This document shows positions 15,176-20,492 of a DNA stretch of 20,492 nt, one piece after another. A program made the position numbers and the translations under genes. The notes below the pieces were generated by a model, which saw only the letters and a list, made by a program, of their open reading frames with translations, was not told the DNA's origin and did not search any database. Position 1 is the first letter of the stretch. Every line of letters starts with the position of its first letter. This stretch comes from JBHHYU01 sp046757725. Lineage in GTDB: Bacteria; Desulfobacterota; Binatia; UBA9968. The DNA is taken from assembly GCA_046757725.1 (NCBI GenBank), contig JBHHYU010000055.1, positions 1 through 20,492 on the forward strand, in the 5' to 3' direction.

Positions 15176-15715
15176 ATGGCTGTTCTAGAAATCTTCAAAT
15201 ACCCTCATGCGATACTAAAAAAGACTTCCTCGCCGGTAGAGAACGTTACCGGGGAGACGGTCCGTCTTGTTCAGGATATGGTAGAGACAATGTATGCGGC
15301 GCCCGGAGTAGGGCTGGCGGCCCCTCAGGTAGGCATCCTCCAGCGTATTATCGTTGTGGATGTCGATAACGAAACCCGCGGGAAAAATCTCATCAAACTG
15401 ATTAACCCCGAACTTCGCGGTACCGAAGGAGAGGTGATCTGGGAAGAGGGATGCTTAAGTGTTATTGACTTCACGGCCGAAGTCAAAAGGGCAGCGCGAG
15501 TAGAAGTGGTAGGCCTTAATGATAGAGAAAAGGAAATCCAGATTGAAGCCGAAGGGCTCCTGGCTGTGGCCTTCCAGCATGAGATTGATCACCTCGATGG
15601 CAAGCTCTTCCTCGATCACATCAGTCGCTTAAAGCGTGACCTTTACACCCGCCGGCTTAAGAAAATGCTGCGCACTGGGAAGACCCCACAGGAAAATGCT
15701 CGTCTTATGATCTGA
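15176..15715 (+). CDS. def: Peptide deformylase
   Basis: It removes the formyl group from the N-terminal methionine of new proteins and uses a bound metal (iron or zinc). All three motifs are present: GVGLAAPQ at 44-51, EGCLS at 91-95 with the metal-binding Cys93, and HEIDH at 135-139 with the two metal-binding histidines and catalytic Glu136. Length is 179 residues from the ATG at 15176, which gives the usual MAVLEI start. The frame stays open upstream into priA as far as 15080, but that would add 32 unrelated residues. It begins 13 bases after the priA stop and precedes fmt, its functional counterpart. Confidence 0.96.
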   Translation: MAVLEIFKYPHAILKKTSSPVENVTGETVRLVQDMVETMYAAPGVGLAAPQVGILQRIIVVDVDNETRGKNLIKLINPELRGTEGEVIWEEGCLSVIDFTAEVKRAARVEVVGLNDREKEIQIEAEGLLAVAFQHEIDHLDGKLFLDHISRLKRDLYTRRLKKMLRTGKTPQENARLMI

Positions 15716-15727
15716 TCCTATTGTATC

Positions 15728-15757
15728 GTGGATTTAGTTATCGGAACCAGAATCCAC
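15728..15757 (+). other. Hairpin in the def-fmt gap
   Basis: GTGGATT (15728-15734) and AATCCAC (15751-15757) can pair around a 16-base loop, in which GTT/AAC can add three inner pairs. It lies just before the fmt ATG at 15773. No T-run follows, so it is not a terminator. It could affect mRNA processing or fmt translation, or be chance. Confidence 0.3.
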
Positions 15758-15772
15758 AATCTTAAAGGTCTC

Positions 15773-16723
15773 ATGCATCTATCATGGTCGATCGTTTTTA
15801 TGGGAACTCCGGAAACTGCGGCAGTCTCCCTTGAGCACCTCCTGAAGGGTCCTGACCCTGTCGTCGGGGTAGTTACCCGGCCGGACCGACCTGCCGGAAG
15901 AGGACAGAAAAGGGCTTCTTCTCCGGTACGAAGGGTTGCCGAAAGGCATGGTATCCCTGTTCTTACTCCCACAAAGATGCGGGATCCAGCCTTTCTCGCC
16001 ACACTGAAAAGTTGGGCACCTCAGTTGATTGTCGTAGTGGCTTACGGCCGTATCCTCCCAGAATCGCTTCTCGATCTGCCCCCGCATGGCTGTTTGAACG
16101 TACATTATTCCCTTTTGCCCAAATACCGCGGGGCTTCTCCGGTCGTATGGACTATCCTCAACAACGAGATAAAAGGTGGCGTCACTACCATGAAGCTCGT
16201 AAAAAAAATGGATGCGGGGCCGGTTCTCTTGCAAGCGGAGGTTTCCCTCTCCCCGGATGAGACTACGGCCTCCCTTGAAAAAAAGTTGACCCCTATTGGG
16301 GCCCAACTGCTATTGGAAACGATCCGTGGGATTAAAGATGGCTCCGTTACACCGAGAGAGCAGAGCGAGGAAGAGGCGTCCTACGCATCTATCCTGAAAA
16401 AGGAAGATGGTGAGATCAACTGGACTGAGTCAGCAGAGATGATTGAACATCGAGTTCGTGCCTTTACCCCATGGCCGTCGGCCTATACCTATGTGGGCGG
16501 GAAGCGACTGAAGGTCCATCGGGCGGCGGTCGTCTCAGCCGCAGACAAAGGTCTGCCCGGTGAAGTGATAAGGGCGGATGGAAACGATTTTTGGGTGGCC
16601 ACCGGGATGGGGACCCTAAGCCTGGAGGAAGTGCAACTGGAGAATAGAAAGAGACTTTTAGCCGCCGAGTTTCTTAGAGGTACCAGAATTGAAAAAGGTT
16701 TGCGCCTCTCATCCGGAGCGTGA
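15773..16723 (+). CDS. fmt: Methionyl-tRNA formyltransferase
   Basis: It formylates the initiator Met-tRNA with 10-formyl-tetrahydrofolate, the step that def later reverses on the finished peptide. From the ATG at 15773 the product is 316 residues, starting MHLSWSIVFMGTPE, the family's usual opening. An in-frame GTG at 15728 would add 15 residues and overlaps a hairpin, so I reject it; AAAGG four to five bases before 15773 supports the shorter form. Catalytic Asn109 and His111 (LNVHYSLLPKYRG) and Asp147 (KKMDAGP) are in place, and the C-terminal OB-fold domain (about 205-310) is present. Its end overlaps rsmB by 35 bases. Confidence 0.96.
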   Translation: MHLSWSIVFMGTPETAAVSLEHLLKGPDPVVGVVTRPDRPAGRGQKRASSPVRRVAERHGIPVLTPTKMRDPAFLATLKSWAPQLIVVVAYGRILPESLLDLPPHGCLNVHYSLLPKYRGASPVVWTILNNEIKGGVTTMKLVKKMDAGPVLLQAEVSLSPDETTASLEKKLTPIGAQLLLETIRGIKDGSVTPREQSEEEASYASILKKEDGEINWTESAEMIEHRVRAFTPWPSAYTYVGGKRLKVHRAAVVSAADKGLPGEVIRADGNDFWVATGMGTLSLEEVQLENRKRLLAAEFLRGTRIEKGLRLSSGA

Positions 16724-18068
16724 GAAAAAATGTCGGAAGTCAGCCGCGGAAGTCCTTCTACGAGTAGAGCAGAGACATGCCTACACTGACATTCTTCTCG
16801 ATCAATCGTTGAAAAAGGTCGCCCTTTCGGCGCGTGATCGCGCCCTCCTGACGCAACTCGTTTACGGAACCCTGCGTTGGAAAGGTAGAATTGATTGGTG
16901 TCTAAGCCAATTTCTCCATCTCCCTCTCTCCGACATGAATGCCTATTTACGGACCCTGCTACGCCTGACACTTTATCAGATTCTCTTTTTAGATAAGATT
17001 CCTGATCATGCTGCAGTGAATGAGGGGGTAAATCTGGCCAAGAGGTATGGGGGGGTCAAGGCAGGAGCGTTGGTCAACGGAGTGCTACGCAAGATCCTCA
17101 GAGAAAAGGATCAAATTTCCCTGCCGGATGCTCAGGAAGATGCCAACCTCTATCTCTCCGTGTTATGGTCCCATCCCGATTGGTTGGTCAGCAGGTGGCT
17201 GGCCTACTTTGGCAGGAAGAATACGGAATCTCTGTTAAGGGCCAACAATGAGGAAGCCCCTTTAACGTTGCGTACCAATCTTCTCAAAGGAGATAGGGAA
17301 AGCCTGCTTAAGCGTTTGCATGGGATAGGGCTCCACGTGATTCCTACTCCTTGGTCTCCTCAAGGCATATGGGTCAAATCCGGATCGGCTGTGGATCGAC
17401 TCCCGGGATTTCAGGAAGGTCTCTTTCAGGTCCAGGGAGAAGCTTCACAGCTTATTGGCTATCTGCTGGATCCCAAACCTGGAGAGCGTGTCCTGGATGG
17501 TTGTGCCGCGCCAGGGGGTAAAACCACCCATTTCGCAGAATTGATGCAGGGCGAAGGAGAGATCATTGCCACCGATATCTCCCGCCAAGGACTTGAGAAG
17601 CTTAAACAAAATGTGCGAAGGTTAGAGTTAATATCCGTTCATCCTTATCCGGTGGACCTGCTCGGAGGATTGAAGGGACGGTTGGCAGTGCCCTATGACC
17701 GTATCCTGGTTGATGCCCCTTGCAGCGGTCTGGGAACCTTACGCTCCCATCCGGAGGCCAAGTGGCGCAGGACGGAGCGGGATATCCAGCGGTTGGGCAA
17801 CCTACAGAAGAAACTAGTCGGTCAGCTTGCACGTTATCTCAAATCAGGGGGAGTTCTGGTCTATGCGACCTGCACCCTCACTCGGGAGGAGAACGAACAG
17901 GTGGTGGAGAGTTTTCTCGACCGTCAACCAGATTTTGTCTTGGAAGACGCCAGGGACTATCTTCCCCGTGAGGCTCGACATCTGACCAGCGGGAAATACT
18001 ATCTAGCGCTTCCCCACAAACACAATACGGACGGATTTTTTGCTGCCAGGATGAGAAAGGCCCTGTAG
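16689..18068 (+). CDS. rsmB: 16S rRNA (cytosine-967 C5)-methyltransferase
   Basis: It methylates C967 of 16S rRNA using S-adenosylmethionine. The 459-residue protein has the N-terminal NusB-like RNA-binding domain (about 15-150) and a Rossmann methyltransferase domain (about 170-459). The SAM motif DGCAAPGGKT is at 270-279, with the two conserved cysteines of the m5C class in DAPCSG (Cys345) and YATCTLT (Cys395). The start is a TTG at 16689 inside the end of fmt, with AGAGG about eight bases upstream; no ATG or GTG in frame gives a better N-terminus. The fmt-rsmB overlap implies coupling. It ends nine bases before rpe. Confidence 0.93.
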   Translation: MKKVCASHPEREKKCRKSAAEVLLRVEQRHAYTDILLDQSLKKVALSARDRALLTQLVYGTLRWKGRIDWCLSQFLHLPLSDMNAYLRTLLRLTLYQILFLDKIPDHAAVNEGVNLAKRYGGVKAGALVNGVLRKILREKDQISLPDAQEDANLYLSVLWSHPDWLVSRWLAYFGRKNTESLLRANNEEAPLTLRTNLLKGDRESLLKRLHGIGLHVIPTPWSPQGIWVKSGSAVDRLPGFQEGLFQVQGEASQLIGYLLDPKPGERVLDGCAAPGGKTTHFAELMQGEGEIIATDISRQGLEKLKQNVRRLELISVHPYPVDLLGGLKGRLAVPYDRILVDAPCSGLGTLRSHPEAKWRRTERDIQRLGNLQKKLVGQLARYLKSGGVLVYATCTLTREENEQVVESFLDRQPDFVLEDARDYLPREARHLTSGKYYLALPHKHNTDGFFAARMRKAL

Positions 18069-18077
18069 TCGGATCTC

Positions 18078-18734
18078 ATGAAAATTGCCCCTTCAATCCT
18101 ATCGTCTGATTTCAGCCGCCTGGGGGATGAAATCCGCGCCGTGGAAAAGGCCGGCGCCGATTGGCTGCACGTGGATGTCATGGATGGCCATTTCGTTCCG
18201 AATATTACGATTGGGCCCGTCGTCGTGGAATCGATTCGTAAAACCACCCAGCTTCCATTGGACGTTCACCTGATGATTACGGATCCGGATAAGTATGCGC
18301 CGGAATTTATCCGGGCAGGGGCAGACTGGGTCTCCATTCACCCGGAGACCTGTAAAGATCCCAAGGTAAGTGTCAAGAAAATACGCGATCTCGGGGCCAA
18401 GGCCTCTCTGGCGATTAATCCCGATGTCTCCCTGAACAAGATAGAGGCTTACCTGCCTGACATTGATATGCTTCTTCTCATGACCGTTTTTCCTGGGTTT
18501 GGAGGTCAGGCATTCATTGACAACGTCCTACCCAAGATCGTAAAGGCCAAGAACCTCCTCACCAAGAGAAAACTTCCTCTCCTGCTTGAGGCCGATGGGG
18601 GGATTAAGGTCGATAATATCAGCCGCGTCGTCCAGGCCGGAGTGGAGGTCATTGTATCGGGATCCGGGATTTTTAAGACCCCCGACTACGGCGATACCAT
18701 TCATAAGATGCGAACGGGCGCGGGAGACGTTTAA
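18078..18734 (+). CDS. rpe: Ribulose-phosphate 3-epimerase
   Basis: It interconverts ribulose 5-phosphate and xylulose 5-phosphate in the pentose phosphate or Calvin pathway. The 218-residue TIM barrel has the expected metal ligands: His31 and Asp33 in HVDVMDGHFVPN, His64 in DVHLMI, and Asp173 in LEADGGI. The N-terminal MKIAPSILSSDF and the phosphate-binding VSGSGIF near the end are typical. It begins nine bases after rsmB and is the last gene of the priA run. A weak AACAA/TTGTT hairpin (18733-18745) overlaps its stop but has no convincing T-tract. Confidence 0.96.
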   Translation: MKIAPSILSSDFSRLGDEIRAVEKAGADWLHVDVMDGHFVPNITIGPVVVESIRKTTQLPLDVHLMITDPDKYAPEFIRAGADWVSIHPETCKDPKVSVKKIRDLGAKASLAINPDVSLNKIEAYLPDIDMLLLMTVFPGFGGQAFIDNVLPKIVKAKNLLTKRKLPLLLEADGGIKVDNISRVVQAGVEVIVSGSGIFKTPDYGDTIHKMRTGAGDV

Positions 18735-18777
18735 CAACGGTTGTTTTCTCCTATGTTTGTGTTAGTTTTTATCAGAT

Positions 18778-18854
18778 CGGGGCGTGGCTCAGCTTGGTAG
18801 AGCGCACGGTTCGGGACCGTGAAGTCGCTGGTTCAAATCCAGTCGCCCCGACCA
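18778..18854 (+). tRNA. tRNA-Pro (anticodon CGG)
   Basis: The acceptor arms CGGGGCG (18778-18784) and CGCCCCG (18844-18850) pair perfectly, with discriminator A and an encoded CCA. The D arm (GGCTC...GAGC), the anticodon arm CACGG-TTCGGGA-CCGTG and the T arm GCTGG-TTCAAAT-CCAGT are all formed. The loop TTCGGGA puts CGG at the anticodon, reading proline codon CCG. C1-G72 with A73 is typical of bacterial tRNA-Pro. Its 3' half is also the likely attachment site used by the integrase remnant next to it. Confidence 0.95.
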
Positions 18855-19190
18855 TCTTTCTTCACTAGCATTTCCAACCATTTTCCTTCGTTTTACCCGC
18901 CTTCCCCCAGAGAAGGTTTCACCCAAGCTTTCACTTTTAGCCCCTAAACGGTCCCTCAAAGGGGCGTCCTCGTCGTCCTCGATGTATCTGCTATAGTGTT
19001 TTTCGATCATGGCAACTGAGGTTCCGCACTGTTCACTCAGCCACTTAATATTTACCCCTGTTGAAAGAGCTACAGAGATGTAGGTGTAGCGGGTTGTGCA
19101 AAATTTCCTTTTGCGGACCCAATGGCTCGTAAGGCCTTGTGCCAGTGTTTCTTTCGTCACTCGTCTTCGGTTAGCCGTTAACGGAGAAAG
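18789..19190 (-). pseudogene. C-terminal remnant of a tyrosine recombinase (phage/island integrase)
   Basis: Only the last part of a tyrosine integrase is left. The open frame begins after an in-frame TAA at 19191-19193; its first usable start is the GTG at 19160. The stretch TTRYTYISVALSTGVNIKWL followed by EQCGTSVAMIEKHYSRY fits the C-terminal catalytic box of integrases that read TRHTFISVAL...MIEKHY. The second catalytic arginine (residue 24 from the GTG) and the nucleophilic tyrosine (residue 56) remain, but the usual His after that arginine is Tyr. The N-terminal DNA-binding domain and first catalytic Arg box are missing. The last ~20 codons (SGRLDLNQ and on) are antisense to tRNA-Pro and the stop lies inside it, as expected when the integrase's 3' end overlaps the tRNA attachment site. 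It is inactive. Confidence 0.75.
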
Positions 19191-19277
19191 TTACAGTGGA
19201 GTGTGGCTTGCGCCAGTGTGTAGACGGTTTGATCGAGAAGTTGCGCATCAAAGAGAAAATCAAAATTAAATAATTAA

Positions 19278-19306
19278 ATGTCTGACACCCTATTTTTCTA
19301 TTTTTC
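19278..19306. repeat. TGTCTGACACC motif with a tandem TATTTTTC pair
   Basis: TGTC-T-GACA (19279-19287) is a short perfect inverted repeat followed by CC and two tandem copies of TATTTTTC (19291-19298, 19299-19306). It lies in the AT-rich gap between the integrase remnant and the MOSC gene. It resembles the outer ends of small dispersed or transposase-associated repeats, but I cannot confirm copies elsewhere. The rest of 19191-19366 shows nothing further that I can support. Confidence 0.3.
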
Positions 19307-19366
19307 GGGTCATAGAAAGTCTAACGCCCATAATATACCATAGAAGGGAAAGGAGGGTCCAAGAAT

Positions 19367-19831
19367 ATGTGGAAAGGAACCGTTGTCTCCATACAGATTG
19401 CAGCAGGCGCGAGCACACCCATGGTCACAGCAAAAGATGTACGCGCCGTCGCAGGGAAAGGGCTGGAAGCGGACCGCTACTTCAAACAGATCGGAAGTTA
19501 CTCTCACACCCCGGGACCGGATCGCGAGGTCACTTTGATAGAGGTCGAGGCAATCGATTCTCTGAAACGTGATTACGGGATCGACATCAAGCCAGAAGAT
19601 AGTCGACGCAACATCTCCACCCGTGGGGTTCCGCTCAACCATCTGGTAGGCCGGGATTTTCGTGTCGGCGAGGTCACCTTGCGCGGGATTCGGCTTTGTG
19701 AACCCTGTGCACACATGGAGGAGATGACTTATAAAGGGGCCCTGCGCGGTCTGGTTCATCGAGGCGGTCTCAGGGCACAGATTATTAAACCCGGCATGAT
19801 CCGTGTCGGAGACACGGTAGAGGGAGAATAG
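19367..19831 (+). CDS. MOSC domain-containing protein
   Basis: This 154-residue protein is a stand-alone MOSC (molybdenum cofactor sulfurase C-terminal) domain, a fold thought to carry sulfur or bind molybdenum cofactor. Visible family features are GLEADRYF (32-39), EVTLIEVEAID (54-64), RRNISTRGVPLNHLVG (80-95) and the conserved cysteine segment LCEPCAHM with Cys111 and Cys114, followed by HRGGLRAQII. Cys111 matches the family's invariant cysteine in the region that follows GxxL. The ATG at 19367 has AGGAGG ten bases upstream, the clearest Shine-Dalgarno in this part. No molybdenum enzyme or cofactor gene is in the window, so the partner is unknown. It sits just beyond the integrase scar. Confidence 0.88.
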   Translation: MWKGTVVSIQIAAGASTPMVTAKDVRAVAGKGLEADRYFKQIGSYSHTPGPDREVTLIEVEAIDSLKRDYGIDIKPEDSRRNISTRGVPLNHLVGRDFRVGEVTLRGIRLCEPCAHMEEMTYKGALRGLVHRGGLRAQIIKPGMIRVGDTVEGE

Positions 19832-19879
19832 ATATTCAGCTCTGTGGCTCAAAAGCATCTCTTGCGTAGAATTCTACAA

Positions 19880-19909
19880 TTGAATTTCACCCTGTGCCTA
19901 AAATACACT
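19880..19909 (+). promoter_or_regulatory. Promoter-like pair immediately before the HAD gene
   Basis: TTGAAT (19880-19885) and TACACT (19904-19909) are 18 bases apart, each 4/6 to the sigma-70 consensus. Transcription would start about at the ATG (19916), giving a leaderless message, and there is no Shine-Dalgarno. The perfect palindrome TAGAATTCTA (19867-19876) lies just upstream and could be an operator. Confidence 0.3.
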
Positions 19910-19915
19910 AATTTT

Positions 19916-20492
19916 ATGCCAGCACTTCCCGATCTCATCATCTTTGATCTTGGCAATGTAATCGTCAAAATTGACCAGATGGCTGTTGCCGCCCGGTTGG
20001 CCAATACTTCAGAGGACTCGCGCTTCCACGATACATCCGTCTTCCTGTCCACGATCCGCAAGCGGAGCTCATCGCTCCTGGCGGCCTTTGACAAGGGCCA
20101 GATAGCTGCTCCGGCCTTTTATCAGGAGATGGCGTCGACGTATAACTTGAAACTGGACTTTCAGGAGTTTGTCCAGATCTGGAACTCCGGCTTCAGTGAA
20201 AATCATGAGGTTTCGTTTCTTGTTTCCCGGCTAGCACAGCATGTCCGGATATTTATTCTATCCAACACCAACCCTCTCCACTTCGAGTACCTTCATTCTA
20301 CCCTCCCCGTGATCAAGAAAGTGGAGGCCATGATTCTTTCCTACCAGATCGGTTGCGCCAAGCCTGCACGCGTTATTTACGAACATGCCCTGCGTCTTGC
20401 CGGCCTTCCTCCCGAGCGCGTGTGGTATGTGGATGATGTAGCGGAATTTGTTGACGCCGGGGCGCAATTAGGCATCCACGCTATTCAGTTCC
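19916..20492 (+). CDS. HAD-superfamily phosphatase (YihX-like), 3' end outside the window
   Basis: The first 192 residues of a haloacid dehalogenase-type hydrolase are visible. Motif I is IFDLGNVIVKID with nucleophile Asp11; the position two residues on is Gly13, not the usual Asp, as in the YihX (alpha-D-glucose-1-phosphate phosphatase) group, which also reads DLGNVIV. Motif II is ILSNTN, motif III the lysine in CAKPARVIYEHAL, and motif IV WYVDDVAEFVDAGAQLGI with the double aspartate. A helical cap lies at about 18-95. The family usually runs about 200 residues, so little is missing. The substrate cannot be told from sequence. The gene is separated from MOSC by 84 bases with its own promoter-like pair. 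Confidence 0.85.
   Translation, partial: MPALPDLIIFDLGNVIVKIDQMAVAARLANTSEDSRFHDTSVFLSTIRKRSSSLLAAFDKGQIAAPAFYQEMASTYNLKLDFQEFVQIWNSGFSENHEVSFLVSRLAQHVRIFILSNTNPLHFEYLHSTLPVIKKVEAMILSYQIGCAKPARVIYEHALRLAGLPPERVWYVDDVAEFVDAGAQLGIHAIQF

Noticed and set aside
15782..16306. 174-codon minus-strand frame
   Set aside because: Antisense to fmt, whose catalytic residues lie in this stretch.
18733..18745. Terminator after rpe
   Set aside because: The AACAA/TTGTT stem is AT-rich with a three-base loop and only a short, interrupted T-run; too weak to call.
19310..19858. 182-codon minus-strand frame
   Set aside because: Antisense to the MOSC gene, which has a strong ribosome site and family motifs.
18855..20492. 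Second copy of the tRNA-Pro 3' end (attR)
   Set aside because: Looked for and not found; the far boundary of the lost element, if kept, is outside the window or decayed.

Overview
This window looks like a chromosomal segment of a Gram-negative, piliated bacterium. It has a secretin-type type IV pilus operon, an ExbB/ExbD proton channel and several exported proteins. Overall GC is moderate, about 50-55% by eye. The gene content (pilMNOPQ next to aro genes; priA-def-fmt-rsmB-rpe) and protein style would fit a Methylomirabilota (NC10), Nitrospirota or Desulfobacterota-type lineage. That placement is inference; no phylogenetic marker was compared.

Layout. (1) 1-518 has no convincing gene. It holds a run of five small hairpins (299-424) inside a frame broken by a single TAA. 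(2) 519-3060, minus strand: an operon of a secreted von Willebrand factor A (VWA) protein, ExbB and ExbD, with no TonB. (3) 3158-3973, plus strand: a divergent gene for an exported coiled-coil protein of unknown function. (4) 4056-12553, minus strand: nine genes in one direction, pilM-N-O-P-Q followed by aroC-aroK-aroB-aroQ. The first five make the inner-membrane alignment complex and outer-membrane secretin of the type IV pilus. The last four are shikimate pathway enzymes. (5) 12862-18734, plus strand: a tight housekeeping run of priA (replication restart), def and fmt (N-terminal formyl-methionine cycle), rsmB (16S rRNA methylation) and rpe (pentose phosphate). (6) 18778-18854: tRNA-Pro(CGG), followed by the C-terminal remnant of a tyrosine integrase that reads into the tRNA, a scar of past integration. 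(7) 19367-20492, plus strand: a complete MOSC-domain protein and a HAD-family phosphatase cut by the window end.

Most of the window is ordinary core genome. The parts worth a second look are the hairpin-rich element at the left end, the TonB-less VWA-ExbB-ExbD cassette with its divergent exported neighbour, the integrase scar at tRNA-Pro, and three operon-leading genes (3158, 12862, 19916) that lack a Shine-Dalgarno sequence and have promoter-like boxes spaced for leaderless transcripts. I saw no CRISPR array, intact insertion sequence, rRNA or convincing Rho-independent terminator.
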